A DNA stretch of 64,000 nt. Source: Flavobacteriaceae bacterium (GTDB taxonomy: Bacteria; Bacteroidota; Bacteroidia; Flavobacteriales; Flavobacteriaceae). The stretch is taken from assembly GCA_009827225.1 (NCBI GenBank), contig WUAI01000008.1:1-64000 (forward strand). The letters are read 5' to 3'. Under the pieces are notes generated by a model that worked only from the letters and a program-made list of their open reading frames with translations, made no database searches and was not told where the DNA came from. Shown here in pieces: positions 54,288 to 63,238 of this stretch (position 1 is its first letter; every line of letters begins with the position of its first letter). Both the position numbers and the translations under genes were made by a program.

Positions 54288-54332
54288 ATTTTCTTGGCTG
54301 TTTAAAAAAAATTATTACTTTAGCCGTTGTAT

Positions 54333-54560
54333 ATGCGACCCCAAATCGTAACTATATTAACCCTTGCGCTGTTTTTTATCAATAGCGCTTCTTTGCTTGG
54401 TCAGTCCACATTATCTGATTCAAGCCCACCTCCTCCACCCCAAAGAACACCTCCTGAATTATTCATAGATCAGTCCATTATCGTGCTTCTTTTAGCCGGT
54501 ATTTTATTGGGTGGATATGTGTTATTAAAGCGTAATAAGGCTAGAAATATCCTTGACTAA
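54333..54560 (+). CDS. Small membrane protein with a PID-CTERM-like sorting tail
   Basis: 75 residues from the ATG at 54333 (MRPQIVTILTLALFFINSASLLGQ, a signal peptide); a TTG two codons upstream is unlikely. After a Ser/Pro-rich bridge (SPPPPPQRTPPE) comes LFID, a hydrophobic helix of about 18 residues and a basic end (LKRNKARNILD). This is the plan of PID-CTERM sorting signals that I recall from Bacteroidota, with FID in place of PID. It overlaps the 3' end of ribE by 20 bp. The mature part is almost absent. Confidence 0.65.
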   Translation: MRPQIVTILTLALFFINSASLLGQSTLSDSSPPPPPQRTPPELFIDQSIIVLLLAGILLGGYVLLKRNKARNILD

Positions 54561-55131
54561 GGCGCTTTAGGTATTTTCCAACAACATCAAATTCCAGATT
54601 CACTACATCTCCTTTTCTCAGTTGATTGAAATTGGTATGTTCATAGGTGAAAGGAATAATTGCCACACTGAATTCATTGGGCTTTGAATCCACCACTGTG
54701 AGGCTTACTCCGTTAACTGTAATAGATCCTTTTTCGATGGTAACATTGCCCGCATGACTGTCATATTCGAAGGTATAGACCCAACTTCCGTCATTTTCAA
54801 CCACTTTAATGCACCTTCCCGTTTGATCTACATGTCCCTGAACGATATGACCATCCAAACGATCCCCTAATTTCATGGCTCGTTCTAAATTGACCTGGCT
54901 GCCCAACTCGAGACCTCCCAGATTTGATTTATCCAGAGTTTCTGAAATAGCGGTAACGACATAAAATTCCGAATCGACTTCTACCACAGTCAGACACACA
55001 CCATTATGAGAAACGCTTTGATCCACTTTTAGCTCCGGAGCCAATTGGCTTCGTACCGTAATATGTAAATTATCACCTTCTTCTTTAAGTTGAGATATTT
55101 CCCCAATGTCCTCTATAATTCCTGTAAACAT
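54541..55131 (-). CDS. ribE: Riboflavin synthase
   Basis: Dismutates two 6,7-dimethyl-8-ribityllumazine molecules to riboflavin. 196 residues with two homologous lumazine-binding barrels. The first begins MFTGIIEDIGEI and has SVSHNGVCLTVV; the second begins LDGHIVQGHVDQTG and has GSITVNGVSLTVV. The C-terminus (VVGKYLKRL) is complete. It is the alpha-chain type enzyme. Divergent from pdxA; its 3' end overlaps the small membrane protein gene. Confidence 0.96.
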   Translation of the reverse strand: MFTGIIEDIGEISQLKEEGDNLHITVRSQLAPELKVDQSVSHNGVCLTVVEVDSEFYVVTAISETLDKSNLGGLELGSQVNLERAMKLGDRLDGHIVQGHVDQTGRCIKVVENDGSWVYTFEYDSHAGNVTIEKGSITVNGVSLTVVDSKPNEFSVAIIPFTYEHTNFNQLRKGDVVNLEFDVVGKYLKRLSQGYF

Positions 55132-55144
55132 GAATACAATTAAT

Positions 55145-55152
55145 TACATTTG
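55145..55152 (+). promoter_or_regulatory. -7 promoter element of pdxA
   Basis: TACATTTG, 37 bp before the pdxA ATG. Confidence 0.55.
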
Positions 55153-55189
55153 TAGTGCAAAAATAACCATTAAAAACAAGGCGTAAGCA

Positions 55190-56263
55190 ATGACAAAGAA
55201 TAAAAGGATCGTTGTGGGAATATCCATTGGAGACCTTAACGGTATTGGGAGTGAAGTGGTGCTAAAGACCTTTCGTGATAGTAGAATGCTCGATTTCTGT
55301 ACACCGGTAATTTTTGCTTCGGTGAAGTTATTATCATATTTCAACAAGACATATGGGCTGGATTTGAAATTCCACGGGATCGACAAGGCAGATGATGTGG
55401 TTCACAAAAAGATAAATGTTGTAAACGTTTGGAAAGAACCCGTGAATATTGAATTCGGTAAAGAGGATCCTGATATAGGAGCCTATGCAGTGAAATCGCT
55501 AGAAGCAGCAGTGAAGTCTCTCAAGGATCATAAGATCGATGTTCTAGTAACAGCCCCCATTAATAAAAGCAATGTCCAGTCTGAGACTTTCAATTTCCCA
55601 GGACATACCGATTATTTGGCCAAAGAACTTGATGGCGAAAGCCTGATGCTGATGATTTCCAGCGAACTCAAAGTCGGTTTGCTCACAGATCACGTGGCAG
55701 TAAAGGACGTGCCCGGCACTATCACGCGTGAGCTTATTGAAAAAAAGATCAATACCGTCCATAAGTCTTTGAGGGAAGATTTCGGGATTATAAAACCAAA
55801 GATTGCTGTTTTGGGCATCAATCCTCATACTGGAGATAACGGAGTGATAGGCGATGAGGACGACAAAGTGTTGCGCCCTGCCCTGGACAATATCAGAAAC
55901 AATGGTAAAATCGTGATGGGGCCTTACGCCGCTGATAGCTTTTTTGGTTCCGGAAATTACAAGCAATTTGATGCGGTGGTCGCATCTTATCATGATCAGG
56001 GCCTCATTCCTTTCAAAACATTAGCTTTTGGGAATGGAGTGAATTACACTGCCGGTCTTAGCAAGGTACGAACTTCACCAGACCATGGTACCGCCTATGA
56101 TGTGGCGGGAAAGAATGTTGCAAATCCAGAATCATTCAAAGAAGCGGTTTTTCAAGCCATTCAGATTTATAAAAGGAGAAACGAATACAAGGAATATTCG
56201 CAAAATCCTCTTCAAACAAATCGTAAGAAACCCGCACCAAAAAAGAATCTTCAAAACAAATAG
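55190..56263 (+). CDS. pdxA: 4-hydroxythreonine-4-phosphate dehydrogenase
   Basis: Pyridoxal phosphate biosynthesis (DXP-dependent route). 357 residues, slightly longer than usual because of a basic tail (NRKKPAPKKNLQNK). Metal and substrate motifs: SIGDLNGIGSEVVLKTF, NFPGHTDYLA, AVLGINPHTGDNG, ASYHDQGLIPFK and RTSPDHGTAYDVAG. Its end lies 70 bp before the DUF177 gene, which has its own promoter. Confidence 0.94.
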   Translation: MTKNKRIVVGISIGDLNGIGSEVVLKTFRDSRMLDFCTPVIFASVKLLSYFNKTYGLDLKFHGIDKADDVVHKKINVVNVWKEPVNIEFGKEDPDIGAYAVKSLEAAVKSLKDHKIDVLVTAPINKSNVQSETFNFPGHTDYLAKELDGESLMLMISSELKVGLLTDHVAVKDVPGTITRELIEKKINTVHKSLREDFGIIKPKIAVLGINPHTGDNGVIGDEDDKVLRPALDNIRNNGKIVMGPYAADSFFGSGNYKQFDAVVASYHDQGLIPFKTLAFGNGVNYTAGLSKVRTSPDHGTAYDVAGKNVANPESFKEAVFQAIQIYKRRNEYKEYSQNPLQTNRKKPAPKKNLQNK

Positions 56264-56281
56264 ACGATTCAATTTATTTAT

Positions 56282-56311
56282 TATCTTTGCACCCGCCTTA
56301 AAGCTAAGGCG
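56282..56311 (+). promoter_or_regulatory. Promoter and leader hairpin of the DUF177-rpmF unit
   Basis: TATCTTTG (56282-56289) is followed by the perfect inverted repeat CGCCTTA-AAGC-TAAGGCG (56294-56311) at the predicted 5' end of the mRNA. Either a 5' stabilising hairpin or a regulatory site. Confidence 0.5.
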
Positions 56312-56333
56312 TGCGTTAAAATCTGGTGTGATT

Positions 56334-56876
56334 ATGAAGGAACTGAAAGAATTTACCATTCCTTTTATAGGATTGAAACTTGGAGAACACACCTTCGATT
56401 TTAAAATAGAGAAAGCGTTCTTTGAGCATTTTGAGTATGATGAATTTAATGGGGCTTCCATTCAGTTGAAAGTGCTATTGGATAAAAAATCTACCTTATT
56501 GGAATTCTCTCTTGATTTTCAAGGGCCTGTGAATGTGAATTGTGATATCACGAATGAACCATTCGATCATGACATCAACGGAAAGTATCATTTCGTTGTG
56601 AAATTTGGAGACGAATACAATGATGAGAACGAAGAGCTCATTATTGTCCCGCATGGTAGTCATGAGGTGAACATTCAACAGCAGGTTTACGAATCAATTG
56701 TATTGTCTGTTCCCCAGAAAAGGATTCATCCCGGCGTGGCCGATGGAACCTTAAAAAGTGAAATACTCGAAAAGCTGGAAGAGCTTAAGCCCAAATTGAG
56801 GGATGAATCGGAAGAAGATACTACCGATCCTCGATGGGACGAATTGAAGAAACTATTAACGGATAAAAATATTTAG
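56334..56876 (+). CDS. DUF177 (YceD-like) protein
   Basis: 180 residues from the ATG at 56334 ([25 protein letters not shown]); an upstream in-frame start at 56085 lies inside pdxA and is rejected. The core [33 protein letters not shown] matches DUF177/YceD, but the two-Cys pair of other bacteria is reduced to one Cys. Acidic C-terminal tail. In many bacteria this gene precedes rpmF and is linked to rRNA processing or 50S biogenesis. Here rpmF follows by 2 bp. Confidence 0.88.
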   Translation: MKELKEFTIPFIGLKLGEHTFDFKIEKAFFEHFEYDEFNGASIQLKVLLDKKSTLLEFSLDFQGPVNVNCDITNEPFDHDINGKYHFVVKFGDEYNDENEELIIVPHGSHEVNIQQQVYESIVLSVPQKRIHPGVADGTLKSEILEKLEELKPKLRDESEEDTTDPRWDELKKLLTDKNI

Positions 56877-56878
56877 TA

Positions 56879-57076
56879 ATGGCACATCCTAAAAGAAAAA
56901 TCTCAAGAACCAGAAGAGATAAGAGAAGAACGCATTATAAAGCTTCTACGCCACAAATTGCTACAGATCCTACAACTGGGGAGGCTCATTTATATCATAG
57001 AGCTCACTGGCATGAAGGTAAATTATATTACCGTGGTCAAGTGGTGATCGATGCTACTGAAGAGGTAGAAGCATAA
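56879..57076 (+). CDS. rpmF: Ribosomal protein L32
   Basis: 65 residues. [21 protein letters not shown] is the L32 signature. The zinc-binding cysteines of some L32 proteins are absent, so this is the zinc-free form. It follows the DUF177 gene by two bases in the classic yceD-rpmF pair and is followed by a terminator. Confidence 0.96.
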   Translation: MAHPKRKISRTRRDKRRTHYKASTPQIATDPTTGEAHLYHRAHWHEGKLYYRGQVVIDATEEVEA

Positions 57077-57098
57077 ATTTTACCTCATAGAAAATATC

Positions 57099-57139
57099 AA
57101 ACTCTCACTCCTATTATGCAGGGTAGTTGGGAGTTTTTT
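57099..57139 (+). terminator. Terminator after rpmF
   Basis: 9-bp stem (57099-57107 with 57128-57136, one G-U pair), 20-base loop and a T run to 57139. It separates rpmF from fabH. Confidence 0.7.
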
Positions 57140-57259
57140 CTATTTAACGGGGAAAAGTCAAAAACCAGCCGAAAAAGAGCCGATTTTGATAATTTATTAG
57201 TATTTTTCACTCCTTTTTAGAGGTTTTTGACCATAATTAGTGAATTTTAATTCAATTAT

Positions 57260-58258
57260 ATGAGTAAAATCACAGCAGCTATTACCGCTGTAGGAGGATA
57301 TGTTCCAGATTACGTGCTGAGCAATCAAATTCTGGAAACCATGGTAGATACCAACGACGAATGGATAACTACTCGCACAGGTATCAAAGAACGTCGAATT
57401 TTGAAGGATACCGGCAAAGGGACTTCCTACCTGGCTATTCAGGCTGCGAAAGACCTCTTGTCCAAAAGCAATACCAATCCGGAAGATATAGATATGGTCA
57501 TTATGGCCACTGCAACACCGGATATGCCCGTAGCAGCAACTGGCGTTTACGTAGCCTCAGAGATAGGTGCAGTAAACGCTTTTTCGTATGACCTCGTCGC
57601 TGCTTGCTCCAGTTTCTTATATGGCATGTCAACAGCAGCACGATATATCGAGTCCGGAAAATATAAGAAAGTATTACTGATAGGAGCAGATAAAATGTCT
57701 TCCATCATTGACTATGAAGATCGAACCACCTGTATCATTTTTGGAGATGGAGGAGGAGCGGTACTTTTTGAACCCAATGAAGAAGGATTTGGGGTTCAGG
57801 ATGAGATTCTACGCAGTGATGGCATTGGGAGACAAAGTCTCAAGATTGATGCAGGAGGCTCTATTTTACCCGCAACTCAAGAGACAGTTGCCAATAAGCA
57901 ACATTTTGTTTTTCAGGACGGAAAAACCGTATTTAAATTTGCTGTTTCCAATATGGCGGACGTAAGTGAAAAGATATTGAATAGAAACAACCTCACTGGC
58001 GAGGACGTTCAATGGCTGGTTCCGCACCAGGCGAATAAACGAATTATAGATGCAACTGCGAAAAGGATGGGATTACCCGAAGAAAAGGTAATGATGAACA
58101 TCCACAAATATGGAAATACAACCTCTGCCACTTTACCACTCTGCTTAAACGACTATGAGAATCAACTTCGAAAAGGAGACAATTTAGTCTTTGCCTCTTT
58201 TGGAGGAGGATTCACCTGGGGCGCCATTTATCTCAAATGGGCCTACAATTCAAATTAA
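57260..58258 (+). CDS. fabH: 3-oxoacyl-ACP synthase III (FabH)
   Basis: Starts fatty acid synthesis by condensing acyl-CoA with malonyl-ACP. 332 residues. Thiolase fold with the catalytic triad Cys in LVAACSSFL (C116), His in VPHQANKR (H256) and Asn in [12 protein letters not shown] (N286). N-terminal [12 protein letters not shown] and [12 protein letters not shown] are typical. accB follows at 29 bp, then accC, so chain initiation and carboxylation genes form one rightward unit. Confidence 0.96.
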   Translation: MSKITAAITAVGGYVPDYVLSNQILETMVDTNDEWITTRTGIKERRILKDTGKGTSYLAIQAAKDLLSKSNTNPEDIDMVIMATATPDMPVAATGVYVASEIGAVNAFSYDLVAACSSFLYGMSTAARYIESGKYKKVLLIGADKMSSIIDYEDRTTCIIFGDGGGAVLFEPNEEGFGVQDEILRSDGIGRQSLKIDAGGSILPATQETVANKQHFVFQDGKTVFKFAVSNMADVSEKILNRNNLTGEDVQWLVPHQANKRIIDATAKRMGLPEEKVMMNIHKYGNTTSATLPLCLNDYENQLRKGDNLVFASFGGGFTWGAIYLKWAYNSN

Positions 58259-58287
58259 AAAATCGACCAAAACGAATATTCAACACT

Positions 58288-58785
58288 ATGGAATTAAAAG
58301 ACATTCAAAATCTGATCAAGTTTGTGGCCAAATCTGGCGCCAGTGAAGTAAAACTTGAAATGGAAGATGTGAAAATCACCATTAGAACCGGAAAGGAAGA
58401 GACCAAAGCAGAAACAACGTTTATTCAGCAAGTGCCTACTATGGCGGCGGCTCCTGCTCCTGCGGCGGCAGCGCCCACCCCGACGGCTGAAGCTCCTGCT
58501 CCTGCGGCTGAAGCTCCTGCGGCGGCTAGTGATGACGATTCTAAATATATCACTATCAAGTCTCCGATCATCGGAACATTCTACAGAAAACCTTCGCCGG
58601 ACAAACCATCCTTTAAAGAAGTTGGAGATTCGGTGGCTGTTGGCGATGTACTTTGTGTGATCGAAGCGATGAAACTCTTCAATGAAATAGAGAGTGAAGT
58701 TTCAGGGAAAATTGTGAAAGTATTGGTGGATGATTCGTCTCCAGTCGAATTCGACCAACCATTATTCTTAATAGATCCGTCTTAA
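58288..58785 (+). CDS. accB: Acetyl-CoA carboxylase biotin carboxyl carrier protein
   Basis: 165 residues from the ATG at 58288 ([27 protein letters not shown]); an in-frame start 51 bp upstream lies in the fabH end. An Ala/Pro-rich hinge (about 50-80) joins to the biotinyl domain with [11 protein letters not shown], the biotinylated Lys at 129. It carries CO2 between AccC and the carboxyltransferase. accC follows after 74 bp. Confidence 0.96.
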   Translation: MELKDIQNLIKFVAKSGASEVKLEMEDVKITIRTGKEETKAETTFIQQVPTMAAAPAPAAAAPTPTAEAPAPAAEAPAAASDDDSKYITIKSPIIGTFYRKPSPDKPSFKEVGDSVAVGDVLCVIEAMKLFNEIESEVSGKIVKVLVDDSSPVEFDQPLFLIDPS

Positions 58786-58859
58786 ATACAACTCTCACCG
58801 CTTCAAGCAACAATTTGCCAAACAAGGTGATCTAGCTTGAGTGGAAAAATCAAGAAACT

Positions 58860-60212
58860 ATGTTCAAGAAGATTTTAATTGCCAATAGGGGAGAGATTGC
58901 ACTTAGGGTAATACGAACCTGTAAAGAAATGGGGATAAAAACCGTAGCGGTTTATTCCAAGGCCGACGAAGAAAGTTTGCACGTACGCTTTGCAGATGAA
59001 GCTGTATGTATCGGCCCGGCTCCTAGTACGGAAAGTTATTTGAAGATATCCAATATCATCGCTGCTGCTGAAATAACCAATGCGGATGCTATTCACCCCG
59101 GATATGGATTCCTGTCGGAAAATGCCAAGTTTTCAAAGATATGTGAAGAACACGGGATTAAGTTCATTGGCGCTTCCGCGGAAATGATCGAAAAGATGGG
59201 GGATAAATCGATGGCCAAGTCTACGATGCTTGCAGCAGGAGTACCATGTGTACCTGGAAGTGAAGGAGTCATTCCAGATTTTGAAACCTGTAAAAAAGTA
59301 GCCAAAGAAACCGGATATCCTGTAATGTTGAAAGCCAGTGCCGGAGGTGGAGGTAAAGGTATGCGCGCGGTCTGGAAGGAAGAGGAACTGCAGGGAGCTT
59401 GGGAATCTGCGAGACAGGAAAGTAAGGCGGCTTTTGGGAACGACGATATGTATATGGAGAAACTCATCGAAGAGCCAAGACATATTGAAATTCAGGTTGT
59501 GGGTGATAGCAGCGGAAAAGCCTGCCATTTAAGTGAGCGAGATTGCTCTGTTCAGAGAAGGCATCAAAAATTAACCGAAGAAACGCCCAGTCCTTTCATG
59601 ACCAAACAGCTTCGAGAGGACATGGGTAAAGCGGCTGTAAAAGCGGCGGAATATATAAAATATGAGGGTGCAGGTACCGTAGAATTCCTTGTGGATAAAC
59701 ACCGTAATTTCTATTTTATGGAAATGAACACCCGTATCCAGGTAGAACATCCTATTACTGAGCAGGTAGTGGACCACGACCTTATCAGGGAACAGATCCT
59801 GGTTGCTGCGGGAGTTCCAATTTCGGGAAAGAACTATTATCCTCAATTGCATTCGATAGAGTGTAGAATCAATGCGGAAGACCCCTATAATGATTTCAGG
59901 CCTTCTCCAGGTAGAATTACCACGCTACATGCTCCCGGCGGACATGGAGTTCGTCTGGACACGCATGTTTACGCGGGTTATGTAATTCCGCCGAACTATG
60001 ATTCTATGATCGCCAAGTTGATTGTCACTGCTCAAACACGTGAAGAGGCAATCAGTAAGATGAGAAGGGCTTTGGATGAATTTGTAATTGAAGGAATTCA
60101 TACCACTATCCCCTTTCATCGTCAGCTAATGGACGATCCTGCGTACGTTGAGGGTAATTATACCACTGCATTCATGAACGATTGGGAAATGAAGGAGCAG
60201 AAGGAGGAATAG
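58860..60212 (+). CDS. accC: Acetyl-CoA carboxylase biotin carboxylase subunit
   Basis: ATP-dependent carboxylation of the biotin on AccB. 450 residues, normal. [26 protein letters not shown] at the start, the ATP-grasp Gly-rich loop [33 protein letters not shown] and the active-site [15 protein letters not shown]. Last gene of the fabH-accB-accC unit; a strong terminator follows at 60238-60275. Confidence 0.97.
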   Translation: MFKKILIANRGEIALRVIRTCKEMGIKTVAVYSKADEESLHVRFADEAVCIGPAPSTESYLKISNIIAAAEITNADAIHPGYGFLSENAKFSKICEEHGIKFIGASAEMIEKMGDKSMAKSTMLAAGVPCVPGSEGVIPDFETCKKVAKETGYPVMLKASAGGGGKGMRAVWKEEELQGAWESARQESKAAFGNDDMYMEKLIEEPRHIEIQVVGDSSGKACHLSERDCSVQRRHQKLTEETPSPFMTKQLREDMGKAAVKAAEYIKYEGAGTVEFLVDKHRNFYFMEMNTRIQVEHPITEQVVDHDLIREQILVAAGVPISGKNYYPQLHSIECRINAEDPYNDFRPSPGRITTLHAPGGHGVRLDTHVYAGYVIPPNYDSMIAKLIVTAQTREEAISKMRRALDEFVIEGIHTTIPFHRQLMDDPAYVEGNYTTAFMNDWEMKEQKEE

Positions 60213-60237
60213 TGTCCTTAAAAGCAAAAACTCTTTC

Positions 60238-60275
60238 GCCGCGGTACTTTAACAATTAAGTACTGCGGCTTTTTT
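60238..60275 (+). terminator. Terminator after accC
   Basis: 12-bp stem GCCGCGGTACTT / AAGTACTGCGGC with one G-U pair, 8-base loop and six T. The strongest terminator in the window. Confidence 0.92.
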
Positions 60276-60310
60276 ATGGTAAAATACTTATATTCTATTC
60301 AAACTCAAGG

Positions 60311-61459
60311 ATGAAAGAACTTAGTTATTGGGAAGAACAAACATGGCTGGGAAATATTGATCATGCCATCGTGGGAAGCGGAATTGTAGGGATAAGTTGT
60401 GCCCTGGAATTACGTCGGAAATATCCTGATTCCAAGATTGTAGTATTTGAAAGAGGACTATTGCCAAACGGGGCGAGCACCAAGAATGCCGGATTTGCCT
60501 GTTTTGGTAGTGTTTCCGAAATTCTGGATGATCTTAAGACGCATACTGAACAGGAAGTTATTGAACTGGTGAAGAGCAGACTGGAAGGCCTGGACTTGTT
60601 ACGAGACACCTTGGGCGATGAAGCAATGGATTTTCAATTGCATGGAGGATATGAAGTATTCAGATCTGAGGACAAAGAACTATTTGAAACGTGTGTTTCA
60701 AAATTAAATTATGTAAATCAACTACTTGAACCTGTTTTTTCCGTAAAATCCTTAAAAAAGAAAGAAAACGAGCCGTTTTCTTTGAAAAACGACACTTTTT
60801 TATTTAAAAACACTCAAAATCAGTTAATTTTTAATCAATTTGAAGGTCAGATAAATACCGGAATGATGATGTCGGCCCTGCTTAGAAAAGCACAAAAAGC
60901 GGGTATAAATATTACAAATAACGTCGAAATTGAGTCATTTGAGGGCCAAAATGGGCAAATTTTAGTAAAAACAGCACAGTTTCGGCCATTTGAAGTAAAA
61001 AACCTATTTATTGCCACCAATGGATTTGCCAACCAGCTTATTAAAGAAGACCTGAAACCGGCAAGAGCTCAAGTCGTTATTACAAAACCGATATCAGGAT
61101 TGCACATTGTTGGTACTTTTCACCTGGACAAGGGGTTTTATTATTTCCGAAATATTCACAATCGAATTCTACTGGGTGGAGGCCGAAATCTGGACTTCGA
61201 AGGAGAACAAACCAGCGAGTTAGGAACCACTGAATTGATTCAGAATAGATTAGAGGAGCTATTGCGCACAACAATCCTTCCCAATACGGCGTTTGAAATA
61301 GACTCATGTTGGAGCGGCATCATGGGTATAGGCCCTAAAAAGAAACCTATCGTAAAAATGGTGCAACCAGGAGTTTATTGCGCGGTGCGATTGGGTGGAA
61401 TGGGTGTCGCTCTTGGCAGTTCCGTGGGAAAACAACTTGCTAACCTAGTAGAATCTTAA
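60311..61459 (+). CDS. FAD-dependent oxidoreductase (D-amino acid oxidase / DAO family)
   Basis: 382 residues. FAD-binding Rossmann motif IVGSGIVGISCALELRRK near residue 21, STKNAGFACFGS, and the C-terminal GIMGIGPKKKPIVKMVQPGVYCAVRLGGMGVALGSSVG that recurs in the DAO superfamily (glycine oxidase and similar). No membrane segment; the substrate is unknown. The stop overlaps the mtgA start by one base (TAATG), so the two are coupled, though a functional link is not obvious. Confidence 0.9.
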   Translation: MKELSYWEEQTWLGNIDHAIVGSGIVGISCALELRRKYPDSKIVVFERGLLPNGASTKNAGFACFGSVSEILDDLKTHTEQEVIELVKSRLEGLDLLRDTLGDEAMDFQLHGGYEVFRSEDKELFETCVSKLNYVNQLLEPVFSVKSLKKKENEPFSLKNDTFLFKNTQNQLIFNQFEGQINTGMMMSALLRKAQKAGINITNNVEIESFEGQNGQILVKTAQFRPFEVKNLFIATNGFANQLIKEDLKPARAQVVITKPISGLHIVGTFHLDKGFYYFRNIHNRILLGGGRNLDFEGEQTSELGTTELIQNRLEELLRTTILPNTAFEIDSCWSGIMGIGPKKKPIVKMVQPGVYCAVRLGGMGVALGSSVGKQLANLVES

Positions 61460-62160
61460 TGATCCGTAAAATTGTCAGATTTATTACCAGATCTATCCTT
61501 TGGTTTCTGGTGCTTTCTGTATTGTGGGTACTCCTATATCGCTTTGTGGATGTTCCATTTACGCCGTTAATGGGGATTCGAAGTCTCCAAGGCGACGATT
61601 CCTGGAAATTGCGGCACGAATGGGTAGACATTTCAGAAATATCCAAATCTCTTCAGTTGGCTGTTATTTGTGCGGAGGATCAGAATTTCGTGGATCACAA
61701 CGGCTTCGACTTTGACGCCATAGAAAAGGCCTATCAGAATAACAAAAAGGGAAAGCGCCTAAAGGGCGGCAGTACAATTTCACAACAAACGGCCAAGAAT
61801 GTTTTTCTTTGGCCGCAGAGAAGCTGGTTGAGAAAGGGTTTGGAAACCTATTTTACCTTTTTGATTGAGAATTTATGGAGCAAGGAAAGGATTTTTGAGG
61901 TATATTTAAACAGTATAGAGATGGGAGAAGGCGTTTTTGGAGTGGAAGCGGCCTCCCAATATTGGTTTCATAAAGAAGCACGAAACTTAACAAAACACGA
62001 AGCAGCTGCCCTGGCAATAATTCTGCCCAACCCCCGAAAGTATAATCCTGTAATACGAACGCCCTACTTAGAGAGAAGAAAACAGTGGGTTTTAAAACAA
62101 ATGAATAACTTTGGGGAGTTATCACTTGTGAATCAAGAAGTTAAAAATGAAAACGATTGA
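61459..62160 (+). CDS. mtgA: Monofunctional biosynthetic peptidoglycan transglycosylase
   Basis: Polymerises lipid II into glycan strands. 233 residues. One membrane anchor (IVRFITRSILWFLVLSVLWVLLYRF), then the GT51 domain: AVICAEDQNFVDHNGFDF with the catalytic Glu (E73), KGGSTISQQTAKNVFL, RKGLETYFTFLIE and KERIFEVYLNSIEMGEGVFG. The length matches the family. Overlaps the downstream Gre-like gene by 14 bp. Confidence 0.95.
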   Translation: MIRKIVRFITRSILWFLVLSVLWVLLYRFVDVPFTPLMGIRSLQGDDSWKLRHEWVDISEISKSLQLAVICAEDQNFVDHNGFDFDAIEKAYQNNKKGKRLKGGSTISQQTAKNVFLWPQRSWLRKGLETYFTFLIENLWSKERIFEVYLNSIEMGEGVFGVEAASQYWFHKEARNLTKHEAAALAIILPNPRKYNPVIRTPYLERRKQWVLKQMNNFGELSLVNQEVKNEND

Positions 62161-62605
62161 TATCAAACATCGATTATTAAAAGCGTGCGAGGAGTTTGTT
62201 TTTGAAAGGAAAAGCAAAGTTCTTGATGCCTTGACGGATATCAAGGAGTCCTTGTTTGATGAGTCGAAAACCACCGTTGGTGATAAACACCATACAAATC
62301 GAGCCAGACTTCAGATAGAACGTGAGAACCTTGGGATTCAATTGTCCAAGATTGAAGGGGTAGAGGCCAGATTAAATAAAATTGACTTCGATATTGAATC
62401 GGACGTGGTGCACCTGGGAAGCCTGGTAGATACAAACCTGGGAACCTATTTCATTAGTATATCTATGGGAGCCACTGAAGTTGAAGGCAAAACTGTCTAT
62501 TGTGTGGCGCCAAATTCTCCGGTTGGTAGTGCGTTATTAGGCAAGCAGGAAGGAGAGTCCGGGACGTTTCAGGACAAAACCATTACTATCGGATCCATTC
62601 GATAG
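62147..62605 (+). CDS. GreA/GreB-like (Gre C-terminal domain) protein, function unproven
   Basis: 152 residues. The C-terminal half VVHLGSLVDTNLGTYFISISMGATEVEG...VAPNSPVGSALLGKQEGE follows the FKBP-like C-terminal domain of transcript-cleavage factors (compare SPIGRALLGKxxGD). The N-terminal half is helical and could form the coiled coil, but its tip region VGDKHHTNR lacks the acidic pair of GreA. I recall members annotated as 3-oxoacyl-ACP synthase, for which I see no support. Overlaps mtgA by 14 bp. Confidence 0.7.
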   Translation: MKTIDIKHRLLKACEEFVFERKSKVLDALTDIKESLFDESKTTVGDKHHTNRARLQIERENLGIQLSKIEGVEARLNKIDFDIESDVVHLGSLVDTNLGTYFISISMGATEVEGKTVYCVAPNSPVGSALLGKQEGESGTFQDKTITIGSIR

Positions 62606-62618
62606 TTTATTACTAATC

Positions 62619-63146
62619 TCAAGGACCGTTTTTTGGAAGATATTCTGAAGGAATTGGATTTTCTTCCGTTTCCTGTGCCCAGTAAATATTCACAATCCAC
62701 CATCTTGTTCCATCATTCAACAATTGAATGCTATTTATACCTCTCATAAAGGGTTTTTCGTCGTTTTTGCTCTGAAATGACTCATAAGTGCTAAAAACTT
62801 GCGCAATATGGCCAAAAACTTCCGTTTTTCGATGCAATTCATTTTCATAGAAGCCATTTTCAAACAACCACTTTCCCGAAGTGTTGATATAGTCTTCTGT
62901 GGTCATATAGCGAATTCCGTATCCGCCATCCTTTTTTTTACCGCTAGGTATGAGTTTGGCATTCGGCTTGAACAAATAATTGAATAATTCCCAGTCCCTT
63001 GCTTCTCCTTTCTCTCCTGAAATAACGCTGTACAAGGTTTCAATTGTGCTGTCAATCGTAGTTACGGTTTCAAGATAAGGGTCGTTATTCTCCTGTGCGG
63101 AAGACAGTGTACAAATAAAAAGAAATGCGCAGAGTATCTTATTCAT
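62619..63146 (-). CDS. Secreted NTF2/SnoaL-like small protein
   Basis: 175 residues. Signal peptide MNKILCAFLFICTLSSAQ, then a cone-shaped NTF2-type pattern: TIDSTIETLYSVISGEKGEARDWELFNYLFKPNAKLIP, HIAQVFSTYESF and RGINSIQLLNDGTRWWIVNIYWAQE. It may be an enzyme or a binding protein; no catalytic residues can be named. Convergent with the Gre-like gene (13-bp gap). Confidence 0.75.
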   Translation of the reverse strand: MNKILCAFLFICTLSSAQENNDPYLETVTTIDSTIETLYSVISGEKGEARDWELFNYLFKPNAKLIPSGKKKDGGYGIRYMTTEDYINTSGKWLFENGFYENELHRKTEVFGHIAQVFSTYESFQSKNDEKPFMRGINSIQLLNDGTRWWIVNIYWAQETEENPIPSEYLPKNGP

Positions 63147-63173
63147 GGGAAATAGGTTAGGCTTAAATATACA

Positions 63174-63196
63174 AAAGGCCCCGTATACACGGAGCC
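63174..63196 (-). terminator. Terminator of the type IX cargo gene at the right edge
   Basis: Minus strand: AGGCtCCGT / ACGGgGCCT stem with a single mismatch and a small loop, followed by TTTT. Lies 43 bp past the stop. Confidence 0.7.
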
Positions 63197-63238
63197 TCGT
63201 TGCTTACTAAATCTATTATAAAAATGAAAAAGGAATTT

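Noticed and set aside
56085-56333. Upstream in-frame extension of the DUF177 gene
   Set aside because: It lies inside pdxA and the promoter region; homology starts at the ATG at 56334.
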